A stretch of 64,000 bases of DNA, from assembly GCF_030581005.1 (NCBI RefSeq), contig NZ_JAUQSX010000003.1:186001-250000 (forward strand), read 5' to 3'. Below, in pieces: positions 53,001-60,328 of the stretch; the stretch's first letter is position 1; each line of letters begins with the position of its first letter. The position numbers were made by a program, and so were the translations under genes. This DNA is from Hymenobacter mellowenesis (GTDB lineage: Bacteria > Bacteroidota > Bacteroidia > Cytophagales > Hymenobacteraceae). The notes beneath the pieces are model-generated. The model was not told the origin of the DNA, ran no database searches, and worked only from the letters and a program-made list of their open reading frames with translations.

Positions 53001-55180
53001 ACGGCGCTTCCGTTGGCCGGCACCGTCACCACCGGCGCGGCCGGCGCCGTCTTGTCAATGTTGTACGTATCGCCCGCAAACGGCAGGGTGGTGCTGATGT
53101 CGTACGAGAGGTTCGTGTCATTGGCCAGGTTCAGCGTCAGCGTGCCGCTGCCCGTGCCCGTGGTCACCGGCACCGTCCAAGTATTGCCCGAGCCCTGGGT
53201 CGGGGTGCCCACCGTGGGCGTACCCCCGAGGCCGGTGGTAGTCAGCGAAAAATTACTGGCCGTCAGGCCCGTCACGGCCGCCCCGAAGGTCACCGTGTAA
53301 TTCACCGTGGCGGCGTTGGTGGGGTTGGCGCTGGCTCGTACGATGGAGTTGACCGTGGTTTGCTGCGTGCCCGTTACCTGAATCAGGTCCATGGCCATTT
53401 CTTCATCCCCATCGCTGCTCAGCACCGTGCGGAAGTCGATGATGCCGCTTAGCGTGGCCGGCAGCGTAAAATCTATGTTGGTCAGGCCGTTGTTGAGTAT
53501 GGTGCCGCCGCTGTCGGCCACGCCGTCGTTGTTAGCATCGCGTTGCAGGTTGCCCGGGCTACCGTTGCCGTAGAAGGCGCCAAACTGCACCCAGCCGCTG
53601 CTGCCCACGCGGTAGTAGAACTTGATGAAATCATCCGTCTCCCATTGAGTGGCCTTGCCCTGGGCCAGGCGCACCTGGTAGTGCAGGTTGACGTAGCTGC
53701 GGGCATCAATGGTCTGGGTTTCGAGAAAGCCAATGAGCGCCGGGTCGGGGTTATTGGCGTTGTTGGTGCCTTCGCCATACCAGTAGGAGGTCCCGCTGAT
53801 GTTGGTGAACGTGGACGCGGAGTAGTCGGCCGGCGAGGCCAGGCTGGTGCGGAACCAGCCCAGCGCCCCGGCGTTGGTGCCGGTAGTGGCAAAGGTGTTA
53901 GTGGAATAGCGGGTGCCTTCGCCGTCGCTTTCAAAATCCTCGGTGTAGGGCATGGCGGCCGGCCCGGCCAGAATGGGCGTCACCACCACGGCGCGCGTCT
54001 GGGCCGAGCTATTCGTCGAGCCGTCGGCCACGGTAAAGCGGATAACCCGCCGCCCCCCCGTCGCGTTGGTCGTGTTGGAGTTAAGGTACCGGACGGAGAG
54101 GAGCGCCTGCTGGTACTGGGCCGCAGTGCCCGTGCCCGTCAGCGTCAGCGTGCCGGTCGTGCTGGTCGTGGCGTTGGCCCCGGTGCCGCAGCTGGTGCAG
54201 GAAATGCTGCTGCCCGTCGGAATCGTGAAGCTCAGCACGTCCTGCATGCTCCGGTACCCCGAGTTGATGGCGACGGTGGCCCCACTCAGGTTCGAGGCGT
54301 ACGTGACCGTGAGGTTATCGGTCACCTTCACGGACGGGTCGCCCTCCGTGTAGCTGATGTCGCCTGTTTCGATGTTTTCCACCTTGGGCGGCGCGGCGCC
54401 GGCCATACCCGTCACGGTGATGTCGTCGAAGGCCAGCTCTTCCTGGCCCCCACGCTCGTCGGCCACCACGCGCACGCGTAGTGAGGTGCCGGTTTCGGTA
54501 ATGTCGTAGGTGAAGGTTTGGAACGTGGCGGTGAGCTCGGTGCCCCCCGCAAGGGCCACCTCGGTCGTGGGGCTGGCGGCCGTCCAGTAGGTAGGGGCCG
54601 CGCTGTTGGCCCCCGTGAACACCCCGAGGTTGGTCCAGGTAGCGCCGGCATCCATCGAGTACTGAATGCGGATTTTGTCGTCAACTTCTGCCTGTTTGTT
54701 AACAGTATTGACGCCTCTATACGAGCCATAGCCCGCGCCGCGGGCGTCAGCAAACTTGATGCTCACCTTCAGGTTCGTATAATTAGTCACGTCCAGCGCC
54801 TTCAGCGTGAGCAGGCCCGCTGGAACTTGGTCGCTGGAAGTGCCTTCGTTAGAACTGCGCACCCCCTCGAAGGCCCAGAATCCGGTGGGGGCCGCCGTGG
54901 TACCCGAGCTGTAGATAAACCCGGTGGTCGTGCTGGTGCCAAACACGTTGGTGCCCCCAATCTGGGGCGGGTTGGTCGTCGCCCGAAAAAAGTAGTGGCC
55001 GTTCGCGAAGGGGACAGCGCTGGTGTTCAGGGAGGCCGTATTGGTCGTGTAGCGGGCGGGCGAGGCGGCTTCGCCGTCACTGTTAAAGTCCTCGGTGTAG
55101 GGCAACTGGGCCCTGGCCCCGAGCGCCATGCCCAGCGGCAGTAGCAGCAGCAGCAGCAGTCGTTGTAAAGTGAGTCTCAT
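47069..55180 (-). CDS. Giant T9SS-exported adhesin with SUEL-type lectin and Ig-like repeats
   Basis: Secreted protein of 2703 residues, start 55180 (MRLTLQRLLLLLLLPLGMALGARA). Order: jelly-roll (LPYTEDFNSDGE), cadherin-like domain (GDISYTEGDPSVKVTD, about 255-390), second jelly-roll (MPYTEDFESDGEGTRY), Big/Ig-like domains, then at about 1063-1158 a region with IRFASYGTP, GPCNA, NAYVGRSS and GDPCGGTSKFLAVQ, the pattern of SUEL rhamnose/galactose-binding lectins. An IPT/TIG domain, a second binding-like beta domain, four near-identical Ig modules (repeated SGSGAGPYTFTVTPS), a putative-Ig He_PIG domain (LPGGTQGVAYSATFS) and a T9SS sorting domain (VFPNPATKAVFVELP, GVYSLRLQTSAG) follow. Probably a glycan-binding surface adhesin. 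It is downstream of a formyltransferase-like gene on the same strand. Confidence 0.85.
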   Translation of the reverse strand: MRLTLQRLLLLLLLPLGMALGARAQLPYTEDFNSDGEAASPARYTTNTASLNTSAVPFANGHYFFRATTNPPQIGGTNVFGTSTTTGFIYSSGTTAAPTGFWAFEGVRSSNEGTSSDQVPAGLLTLKALDVTNYTNLKVSIKFADARGAGYGSYRGVNTVNKQAEVDDKIRIQYSMDAGATWTNLGVFTGANSAAPTYWTAASPTTEVALAGGTELTATFQTFTYDITETGTSLRVRVVADERGGQEELAFDDITVTGMAGAAPPKVENIETGDISYTEGDPSVKVTDNLTVTYASNLSGATVAINSGYRSMQDVLSFTIPTGSSISCTSCGTGANATTSTTGTLTLTGTGTAAQYQQALLSVRYLNSNTTNATGGRRVIRFTVADGSTNSSAQTRAVVVTPILAGPAAMPYTEDFESDGEGTRYSTNTFATTGTNAGALGWFRTSLASPADYSASTFTNISGTSYWYGEGTNNANNPDPALIGFLETQTIDARSYVNLHYQVRLAQGKATQWETDDFIKFYYRVGSSGWVQFGAFYGNGSPGNLQRDANNDGVADSGGTILNNGLTNIDFTLPATLSGIIDFRTVLSSDGDEEMAMDLIQVTGTQQTTVNSIVRASANPTNAATVNYTVTFGAAVTGLTASNFSLTTTGLGGTPTVGTPTQGSGNTWTVPVTTGTGSGTLTLNLANDTNLSYDISTTLPFAGDTYNIDKTAPAAPVVTVPANGSAVNSTTPTISGTAETGSTVTVREGTTVLGTVTATGGSWSLTSATLGQGSHTIAATATDAAGNASTASASVTFTVDTAAPTVSSINRQTPAAATTNATSLTFRVTFSENVTGVDATDFTFITTSGSVSSTGKTVVTVTANSVYDVTVSGVSGTGAVRLDLNASNSGIVDAAGNALSGYITGSTYTIDQTAPTVTSFSSSTGASGSTTTATTFDFSVVFSEAVTGFASTGITVTNGSVTSGPTGSGTGAYTFTVTPTTAGTATTVRIAANAAQDAVGNNSQASASTYSLTLQQPLVATSRSVTVNLAADGTGTLSASSVNNNSTGPGTLIYTIQKIVYGRIPERAAPLTLTTPNGANFTSIRFASYGTPIDNGNGNYSLGPCNAANSLAAAQNAYVGRSSGDMYASNTDTRNSPILGDPCGGTSKFLAVQAAYSPDAASLTYNCTEAGQTQYVLLTVSNGSSTSTSVAQVTVNPSPTISISSVSPNPAQRGATITVSGSNLSGIGSTVTVNGASATVSGLSASGFTFVVPNTATIGAGNLTLTAPCSQTLNTAFTVTAPTVVSVTRLTPSPTATAQVRYQVVFSGSVSGVTVSNFTTTTTGSVTLSGTGVSSTSGSGTTYIVTVNTGTGDGTLTLNVANSTGITPTVSNVPYTAGETYTITKSFVAAPTLRIQAAGSASGNGDVTAFVDVVQVLQSGTSTVVPNGLQNGSFEANNVPANGFKKTVDGVVAAPWSFTGTSGVARYGSAFDSQVPSQPQPLPPNGDAVALIQSAGNNNASISQNLAVPTGSYQVNFQTAQRYYTSVDQRLNVFVNDVFVGSIQTSQTPAYEPFTSASFNVFAPALIATVSTTSASPTSTAPIPFAVSFTDGTNPQSVGTTFTASDVTVSGGTLNAASFSGSGAGPYTFTVTPSGAGTVTVSVAANLANDANNTQNSASNSVSVQYNQPATAAPVITAPTNNSFTNQPVTIAGTAPANSAVVLYSSVNNGAFQAGTPFNASASGTFSLGPATVPDGVYQVYATAQSPNSSVSPNSPTITFTVDTSRPSVVITSSAGASGGSTATTPIPFSVTFSETVNGSFVQGDLSVSGGTIVTGSFSGSGAGPYTFTVTPTGLGSTVSVNVVANVAQDAAGNFNTAAPAAYTLRYAPALSATVSTTSGSPTSTSPIPFRVDFSQSVGSTFVASDVTVSGGTVNAASFSGSGAGPYTFTVTPSTTSSTVTVSLAANVAQDAATTGNTASNSVSVQFQAPTIVVAPASLPGGTQGVAYSATFSTSGGSGTYTYALTGTPIPGLTLTGATLSGTPTASGSYTFTITATDNSAAPGAYSGSRSYTVTIAAPTSVAWNGNVNTDWFNANNWSPNQVPDATTDAIVPTSPSGGRFPVIAANAAQANARNVSIASGATLSMSANTLIIAANLTNNGSFNGFTGSGGSANGGTVALGGSAAATIGGTGTARFWNLTVGTNGTQSTLTGGASVQRVLTLNGNLTAGQPFTLVSDANGTAMVVNNGSAVVTGNLTVQRYIVPDLNPNLGYRHFSAPISTATVGSLATGSFSPVVNPAYNGSATPTLVVPFPTIYGYDQSRLATTTNNLLAFDKGWFSPNATSDPLTVGQGYTVNLAANQTFSLTGPQNNGNVPLNFSRNAGTPTDQAGWQLIGNPYPSPLDWSQVQDTERPGLDRAMYVFASNNPSNPYVGTYGFYNNGVGNISPVLPLGQGFFVRVTAGQTAASLTFKNTHRVTTYANPTYHRNAAETRPLVQLTLRSAAAGTNSDEAFVYFENGATAGVDSQFDAVKLPNSTGLNLASFATGQQLAINGLPTGNATTVTVPLFIGLPATGTYTLNATQVLNFSAGAQPFLRDLQLGTLTDLSVNPTYTFTMNAANTTPRFELVFGPQAVLSTASAALAAQVAVFPNPATKAVFVELPASLRRTAATVALVDAVGRVVRTQALPAGLPTHTLPLTDVATGVYSLRLQTSAGVVVKKLVVE
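49381..52290 (-). repeat. Repeated Ig-module coding units in the giant adhesin
   Basis: Near-identical stretches containing GTCACGGTGAAGGTGTA and GCCGCTGCCGCTGAAGCTG occur at about 49386, 49687 and 50284, with a weaker copy at about 52249. They encode the same beta-strand (PYTFTVTPSG) in successive modules, so homologous recombination could change module number. Confidence 0.75.
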
Positions 55181-55291
55181 ATCGGAGAGCGGTTGAGTGA
55201 GGATAGGTGGGGAAAAAAATGATGTTAAAAAAAGCCAGTTTGCTACTGCCTGCAAGGCAGCAAGGATAGGCCGGGCCGGCTACGGCGCCGG

Positions 55292-56248
55292 CTACGGCGC
55301 CGCCGCCGGCGCGGCCTGCGCCGCTGGCAGGGCCGCGAATTCGCCCAGCAACTCGCCGGTCAGCACGCCCAGCCCGGCCAGCTGCGCCCCAGTGAAGTAG
55401 CCCTCTTCCAGGACCACGATGTCGAGCCGCAGCAGCTCGCCCGCGCCGCAGGCCACCAGCAGGTCGGGCCCGGTTTGCACCACCGTGCCGGGGGGCGCCG
55501 CCACGGTGCCGGCCAGCGGTGTGGCGCCCAGCAGGCGCAGGGGCTGCTGGCGCAGGGTGGCCAGCGCCCCCCGGTTCCAGGGGTTGGTGGCCCGCACCAG
55601 CCGGTCGATGGCCGCCGCCGGCTCGGCCCAGCGCACGCACACGTCGGCCAGCGTGGCCCGGGGCCAGTAGCGGGCCGCCGCGGCCTCCTGCGGCCGGAGC
55701 GGCAGCGCATCGGCCCGCAGCGCGGCCAGCAGTTGCCGGCCCGCCGCCACGGCGTAATGGGCCAGCCGCCCCCGGTGCAGCCCGTGGGTGTCGCGCGGGC
55801 CAATGGGCACGGGCACGGCCACCAGCACCGGCCCGGTGTCGAAGTCGGCCTCCATGCGGTGAATCGTCACGGCCCCGGCGGCCTCGCCGTTGCGCAGCTG
55901 CCAGAACAGCGGCTCGGGGCCCCGGTAGCCGGGCAGGGCCGCGAAATGCACGTTCAGAAAGCCCAGCCGGGGCAGGGCCAGCACGGCCGCCGGAATGCGC
56001 CACGGCAGCGTCAGCACCAGCACGGCATCCGGGGCCAGGGGGGCCAGCCACGCCGCCAGCGCGGCCCCCAGGCCCGGCCGGTGCAGGCGCTGCACCGGCA
56101 GCCCCAGGGCCGCTACGGTCTGCGCCAGCTGCTCGGGCTCGTCGTGCCCGGTGTGGGGCACCGCCACCCCGGCCACCACGCCCTGCGCGGCCAGGTCCTG
56201 CAGCAAGGGCAGCCCGAGTCTGCTACTGATGATGACGGCGATGTGCAT
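55292..56248 (-). CDS. Formyltransferase-fold protein (Fmt/PurN-like), not the housekeeping Fmt
   Basis: Cytoplasmic-type protein of 318 residues from MHIAVIISSRLGLPLLQDLA. The N-terminal formyltransferase domain retains the family triad: N99 and H101 in LNVHFAALPGYRG and D137 in EADFDTGPVL, so transfer from 10-formyltetrahydrofolate is possible. A C-terminal OB-like domain (about 205-310) resembles that of methionyl-tRNA formyltransferase, with VRATNPWNRGA. The sequence is Ala/Gly/Pro-rich and divergent, which argues against housekeeping Fmt. It starts 27 nt beyond a terminator following the tail-collar genes and precedes the giant adhesin gene. It may formylate an amino sugar or a protein; substrate unknown. 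Confidence 0.7.
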   Translation of the reverse strand: MHIAVIISSRLGLPLLQDLAAQGVVAGVAVPHTGHDEPEQLAQTVAALGLPVQRLHRPGLGAALAAWLAPLAPDAVLVLTLPWRIPAAVLALPRLGFLNVHFAALPGYRGPEPLFWQLRNGEAAGAVTIHRMEADFDTGPVLVAVPVPIGPRDTHGLHRGRLAHYAVAAGRQLLAALRADALPLRPQEAAAARYWPRATLADVCVRWAEPAAAIDRLVRATNPWNRGALATLRQQPLRLLGATPLAGTVAAPPGTVVQTGPDLLVACGAGELLRLDIVVLEEGYFTGAQLAGLGVLTGELLGEFAALPAAQAAPAAAP

Positions 56249-56274
56249 GAGCAAAGGCAAGTAATACAAGCAAT

Positions 56275-56312
56275 AAAAAAGGGGGGCGTGGCCACCACCG
56301 GACCACGCCCCC
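56275..56312 (-). terminator. Rho-independent terminator (minus strand) between tail-collar and formyltransferase genes
   Basis: On the minus strand GGGGGCGTGG pairs with CCACGCCCCC (56282-56291 and 56303-56312), followed by six T. It lies 3' of the tail-collar gene at 56330 and before the formyltransferase start, so the latter is either a separate unit or expressed by read-through. Confidence 0.9.
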
Positions 56313-56329
56313 GGCACTGGGGAAAGGAA

Positions 56330-56854
56330 CTAGCCGCGCGATGGGAAAATTCCCGTCAGCGCGATGCAGTAGTTGAGCGCCAGCACCGGCTGGCGGTTGT
56401 TGTGGGGCACGCCGCTGCCCATTGCCTCCGTGGCAGTTCCCAGGTTAACGCCGTTCAGGTTGACATTGGGAGTGCCGCTGCCGTACTGCGGCACGCTGCT
56501 GGCCGCCGGGTAGTTGTCGCCCGGGCTGGCTCCCGTGTACATGTCGGCCACCTTGATAGTTCCGGAAAGGGTATGGGTGTGCGCGGGTATCTGCGTGGCA
56601 TTCAGCGACACGCTTTCCGTGCCATCAATGCTCCCCATCGGATAGTTGCCGACAAAATCCGAGCCTATCGGCGTGCGGCTGCGCAGGTCGGGCAGGCCAA
56701 ACGTGGTCCGGCCATCGCCGCCGTAGCTCGTGCCCAGCAGTGAGTACAGGGCCGTGTACTGATTGAGGGGCAGCATTTGCCCATTGCACTGCGCCCAGCC
56801 TTTGGGCGCAAAATTGCCGCCCATCAGGCGAATTTCACCAAGAAATGGTTCCAT
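56330..56854 (-). CDS. Phage-tail-collar/microcystin-dependent-protein-like (copy 3 of 3)
   Basis: Protein of 174 residues. Tail-collar features: MEPFLGEIRLMGGNFAPKGW, CNGQMLPLNQYTALYSLLG, YGGDGRTTFGLPDLRSRTPI, and IPAHTHTL, ending NYCIALTGIFPSRG. No signal peptide. The family was first seen at the tips of phage tail fibres, but tandem bacterial copies away from phage genes are widespread and their role is unclear. It is last in a three-gene run, before a terminator. It may form trimers or be exported by a dedicated route; neither is visible. Confidence 0.88.
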   Translation of the reverse strand: MEPFLGEIRLMGGNFAPKGWAQCNGQMLPLNQYTALYSLLGTSYGGDGRTTFGLPDLRSRTPIGSDFVGNYPMGSIDGTESVSLNATQIPAHTHTLSGTIKVADMYTGASPGDNYPAASSVPQYGSGTPNVNLNGVNLGTATEAMGSGVPHNNRQPVLALNYCIALTGIFPSRG

Positions 56855-56893
56855 AAAAAAACGAAGAAATCAGGCGTGAAGAAAAGGCCGCCA

Positions 56894-57433
56894 CTAGGGC
56901 TGCGAGGGAAATATGCCCTGAGTGGCGATGATGTAGCGCATCGTCAGATACGGCTGAAGGTTGGGGTGCTGCCCGGCGCCACCGGCCGGCGTCAGCTGCA
57001 TGGCCAGTGCATCCGAAGCCAGGGTCGAGTCGCTGGCCACGTTGCTGTAAAGGTCGCCGCCCTGGTCGCCAAAGTAGGCGCCTGACGGCGACGTCTGCCC
57101 GCCCGCGCCCGTAATGCCGCGCAGGCTGCCGTTGGCCAGCGGGTGCTGGTGGGAAGGCAGGTTGGAAACGCTCAACTGTACGTTCTCCGTGCCAGTCATT
57201 TCGCCCTGGGTGAAGTTGCTCAGGCCCCTGCCCTGGCCCATGCCCACCACGGCCCGCGAGCGCAGGTCGGGCAGGCCAAAGGTGGTCTGCCCATCACCGC
57301 CGTAGGTGGTGCCTATCAGCGCATACAGCACCTCATACTCGCTGATAGAAAGTTGCTGGCCATTGCAGTCCAGCCAAGTGGCCGGCGCGAAAGTGCCGGC
57401 GAAAATGCGGATTTCTCCTACGTAGTTTTCCAT
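56894..57433 (-). CDS. Phage-tail-collar/microcystin-dependent-protein-like (copy 2 of 3)
   Basis: Protein of 179 residues, MENYVGEIRIFAGTFAPATWLDCNGQ, then the hallmark YGGDGQTTFGLPDLRSRAVV, the LPSHQHPL histidine motif and a C-terminus with LTMRYIIATQGIFPSQ. It shares the fold and length of its two neighbours but differs in the central loop (NGSLRGITGAGGQTSPSGAY), where these proteins usually diversify. Gaps to neighbours are 15 and 39 nt, so the three form one operon. Confidence 0.88.
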   Translation of the reverse strand: MENYVGEIRIFAGTFAPATWLDCNGQQLSISEYEVLYALIGTTYGGDGQTTFGLPDLRSRAVVGMGQGRGLSNFTQGEMTGTENVQLSVSNLPSHQHPLANGSLRGITGAGGQTSPSGAYFGDQGGDLYSNVASDSTLASDALAMQLTPAGGAGQHPNLQPYLTMRYIIATQGIFPSQP

Positions 57434-57448
57434 GTGCGGTGGGTGGGG

Positions 57449-57994
57449 TTAAGGACGTTGGGGGAACTCGCCGTTCAGGCAGATGATGTAGTTGACCGCC
57501 AGCGACGGCATCATGTTGGTGTGGGCGGTGCCCCCGCCCACGGGGCCGATGGTGCCGCCTATCGAGCCGGCGCCCATCTTCACGCCTTGCGTGGACTCTT
57601 CCCCGTATTGCTGAACGTTGCCGCTGCCCGCCAGCAGGTTGCCGGCGGGAGTGGTTGACCCGCCCGAGCCCGAGTAGGTGGCCACCGCGCCGCTGCCCAG
57701 GCCGTGCGTGTGCGCCGGCATCTGGTCCATGTCCAGCGTCACCGTGGTGGTGCCGCCAGTCTGGCCCAGGGTATAGTTGCTCAGGCCGTTGCCCTGGCCC
57801 AAGTGCACGATGGTGCGACCGCGCAGGTCGGGCAGGGCAAATGTGGTCCGGCCATCGCCGCCGTATGCAATGCCCAGCAGTGAGTACAGGGCCGTGTACT
57901 GATTGATGGGCATCGTCTGCCCTTGGCAGAGCGCCCAGCCGTAGGGGGCGTAGTTGAAACCAACCGCTCGGATTTCTCCGGTGTATGCGTCCAT
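57449..57994 (-). CDS. Phage-tail-collar/microcystin-dependent-protein-like (copy 1 of 3)
   Basis: First gene of the trio, 181 residues, start 57994 (MDAYTGEIRAVGFNYAPYGW). Motifs CQGQTMPINQYTALYSLLG, YGGDGRTTFALPDLRGRTIV and MPAHTHGLGSGAVATY; C-terminus NYIICLNGEFPQRP. An in-frame extension to 58063 lacks support. It has a long upstream region of about 800 bp with no gene, which probably carries the promoter and a candidate response-regulator site. Neighbouring genes are not phage genes. Confidence 0.88.
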   Translation of the reverse strand: MDAYTGEIRAVGFNYAPYGWALCQGQTMPINQYTALYSLLGIAYGGDGRTTFALPDLRGRTIVHLGQGNGLSNYTLGQTGGTTTVTLDMDQMPAHTHGLGSGAVATYSGSGGSTTPAGNLLAGSGNVQQYGEESTQGVKMGAGSIGGTIGPVGGGTAHTNMMPSLAVNYIICLNGEFPQRP

Positions 57995-58800
57995 AAAGGT
58001 GAATGAGTAAAAGGGTGAAGAATGAAAAAACCGCTTGGGTAAAAACAAAAGCAGTGAAGACAAACAAAGTGCTATGCGGCGTCAGTAGCCGTAAATGCAA
58101 AAAATATCAGCGCCCGATGGCAAGGTGTGTTGATGTCATTTTTGGGTCCTTTCCGCCACGAGTTCAGCGCCCGAAGTTGCCGGCCCCGCCCTACTGCCGC
58201 AAGCCCAGCGTGTCACCTGTTTGAGGTACACGCCGGCCAATGGTTTGCGTAATAAGTAGCCCCATGGGTTGCTTCAATGACCAGCGTGGAAAAGAGCCTG
58301 AATAGCGGCCTGATGGAAGGACAATTGCCTTGAAATTTATATAAATATAGGAAGGGTTTTTAGCTTTTGTGTATTAATCAATCTGTTAACAATTATTTCC
58401 CCCAGAACAGGCGACAAAGCCAATGGCACGGTAAAAATCTTATTATGGTCGTTTAACTGCCCCGTTGGCCCGTTAAAAAAATGCCTGCTTTCCGCTCAAC
58501 AAGGGGTCCGCTTGGGCCGGGCCTCACCAGGCCAGGTAGCATAAATAGGACAAAACGAAGGGCGGGCGAGAGGAAAAACGCCGGCCCTGATTCCCGGGAG
58601 TGACGCCATGCGAACGGTGGCCGGCGTCTGCCCGCGTGTTTGCGGAAATACATACATGGCACGAGAGGAAGCGCGCAACCAACCGGTTTGCCCCAGCAAA
58701 ATAAGGAGCTACCCATCGCAGGCTTTAGCGTAAAAATACGTGCTTGTAAAAACCACGTATTTTTACGGGGGTGGCCCAGCGCGATGGCTCGAAACCGGCC
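57995..58800. other. Gene-free 806-bp region upstream of the tail-collar operon
   Basis: No supported gene; short frames here have no family features. The part from about 58320 to 58400 is AT-rich and promoter-like. The right end holds the palindromic motif at 58729-58771. A clear Bacteroidota promoter could not be fixed. Confidence 0.55.
58729..58771. promoter_or_regulatory. Palindromic motif, candidate response-regulator site 1
   Basis: Perfect 14-nt inverted repeat CGTAAAAATACGTG (58729-58742) and CACGTATTTTTACG (58754-58767), continuing into GGGGG. The 25 nt at 58747-58771 match those at 61894-61918 at 22 positions. Upstream, on the minus strand, of the tail-collar genes. Confidence 0.7.
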
Positions 58801-59469
58801 TTACGATTCCAGCAAGCCGTGCTTGGCGGCAAAGCCAACCAGGCCTGCCGCGTTGGGCGCGCCGGTTTTCTCCAGCAGCTTTTGCCAGTGGCCTTCCACC
58901 GTGCGCCGGCTGATGAAAAGGTGGGCGGCAATTTCGGCCGCCGTGCATCCCTCGCAGATGAGGCGCAGCACTTCCTGCTCGCGGGGGGTGAATTGCTCCT
59001 GCTCCTGCAGCTTGGCAGACGGCGGCCGGGTGGGCTGTTGCAGGCCCCGCATCAGCGCCCGCGAAATGCGGGGCGTGAAGTGGTGGCCGGTGGTGAGCAC
59101 GCCTTCGAGTGCCTGAATGAGCTCCTCCTGATTGGCATCTTTGGGCAGGTAGCTGCGCACGCCGAGCTTCATCATCTGGGTGATGTACTTGTCGGCCGAG
59201 AACATCGACAGCACGATGATTTTCAGGTCAGGATATTGGCCGAGCAGCTGCTGGGCCACTTCGGCGCCGTCGGCGCCGGGCATTTGCATGTCGAGCAGCA
59301 GCACGTCGGGCAGCTGGTGCGCGCAAATGGCCAAAAGCCCGGGCAGGGTGGAGGCTTCCTCCACGACCGCCACGTAAGGCAACGATTGGAGGATGTAGCG
59401 CAAGCCCTGCCGGAACATGGGATGGTCGTCGAGCAGGGCAATGCGGGCGGGAGAGGAAGGAGCAGCCAT
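58801..59469 (-). CDS. NarL/FixJ-type response regulator
   Basis: Transcription regulator of 222 residues. Receiver domain 8-125 with acidic pocket D14/D15, phosphoacceptor D60 (LLLDMQMPG), Ser in VLSMF and Lys in YLPKD; C-terminal LuxR-type helix-turn-helix (FTPREQEVLRLICEGCTAAE, then HLFISRRTVEGH). Start 59469 (MAAPSSPARI) is preferred over a TTG two codons upstream. It is 64 nt downstream of the kinase gene and is its likely partner. Proposed targets are the two palindromic sites that flank this signalling operon. Confidence 0.93.
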   Translation of the reverse strand: MAAPSSPARIALLDDHPMFRQGLRYILQSLPYVAVVEEASTLPGLLAICAHQLPDVLLLDMQMPGADGAEVAQQLLGQYPDLKIIVLSMFSADKYITQMMKLGVRSYLPKDANQEELIQALEGVLTTGHHFTPRISRALMRGLQQPTRPPSAKLQEQEQFTPREQEVLRLICEGCTAAEIAAHLFISRRTVEGHWQKLLEKTGAPNAAGLVGFAAKHGLLES

Positions 59470-59533
59470 GTGCAATGGGGGTAGCCAAAGATGGGCGAAG
59501 TTAAGGGTTAATAATCTGCGAAATGCGTGCAGA

Positions 59534-60328
59534 CTATGCTGGCGCTTTTAGCTGAATAATGAAGCGGCTGCCCTGGCCCGGCGTCGACTGCTGGTGCAGG
59601 CGCGCGCCCAGCATCTGCACCCGCACGTCGATGTTGCGCAGGCCGGCCCCGCCCCCCGCCGGCAGCCGGGCCGCCGCAAAGCCGCAGCCGTTGTCGGCTA
59701 CTTCTAGGGTGAGGTGGGGGTGGTGCTGCTGCAGGCTCACGAGCAGCGAAGTGGCGCCTTTGGCATGCTTCAGGGCGTTGTGCATCAGCTCCTGGCAGAT
59801 GCGGTAGAGGGCCAGCTCCTGGGCCAGGGCCAGCGGCTGGGTGTAGTCCAGCTCCAGCTCGATGGCCAGGGTGCCCGTTTCGTTGCACACATCCACCAAG
59901 TGCTGAATGGCCTCGGCCAGGCCGAAGCGCGCGAGCACGGCCGGGTAGAGGCTGTGCGAGATGCTGCGCGCCTCGTGCACGGCGGCGGCCATGAGCTCCT
60001 CCACCATGGCCAGCAGCTCGGGCGCGTTTTCGGGCGCGGGCCGGTTGCTGAGGCGGTTGACGAGCAGCTTGGCCGTGGCAATGGTGGAGCCGATGCCGTC
60101 GTGCAAATCCTGCCCGATGCGCTCCCGCTCGCCCTCCTGCGCGTCGATAACCGCCGCCAGCAGCTGCTGCTGATGGGCCGATTCGGCCATGCGCAGGCGC
60201 AGCTCCTGCAGCAGCAGGCGCTTTTGGTAGGTGACCAGAAACAGCAGCAGGCACCCGGCGGCCAGCAGCATCATGCCAATGCTCCAGAAGAGCAGGGGCC
60301 CAAAGGTTACTTCTTCCGGGGAAGCCAT
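59534..60328 (-). CDS. HisKA_3-type sensor histidine kinase with one membrane helix
   Basis: Kinase of 264 residues. One N-terminal transmembrane helix (about 11-33), a short coiled coil, HisKA_3 dimerisation domain with phosphoacceptor H76 in ERERIGQDLHDGIGS, and HATPase_c with N-box ELMHNALKHA, G1 DNGCGF and GGAGLRNI. No periplasmic sensor domain, so sensing must come from a partner. The start at 60328 lies 22 nt inside the 3' end of the upstream multi-TM gene, which suggests translational coupling and a joint complex. Pairs with the NarL-type regulator downstream. Confidence 0.92.
   Translation of the reverse strand: MASPEEVTFGPLLFWSIGMMLLAAGCLLLFLVTYQKRLLLQELRLRMAESAHQQQLLAAVIDAQEGERERIGQDLHDGIGSTIATAKLLVNRLSNRPAPENAPELLAMVEELMAAAVHEARSISHSLYPAVLARFGLAEAIQHLVDVCNETGTLAIELELDYTQPLALAQELALYRICQELMHNALKHAKGATSLLVSLQQHHPHLTLEVADNGCGFAAARLPAGGGAGLRNIDVRVQMLGARLHQQSTPGQGSRFIIQLKAPA

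Noticed and set aside
47069..55180. Toxin or contact-dependent inhibition protein
   Set aside because: No toxin domain, no RHS/YD repeats and no immunity gene; the C-terminus is a T9SS sorting domain.
56330..57994. Prophage or phage-tail-like contractile system
   Set aside because: Only tail-collar-type proteins are present; no sheath, tube, baseplate, capsid, terminase or lysis gene is nearby.
58453..58716. Short minus-strand frame of 87 codons
   Set aside because: No homology feature, Arg/Pro-rich low-complexity composition and no convincing start context.
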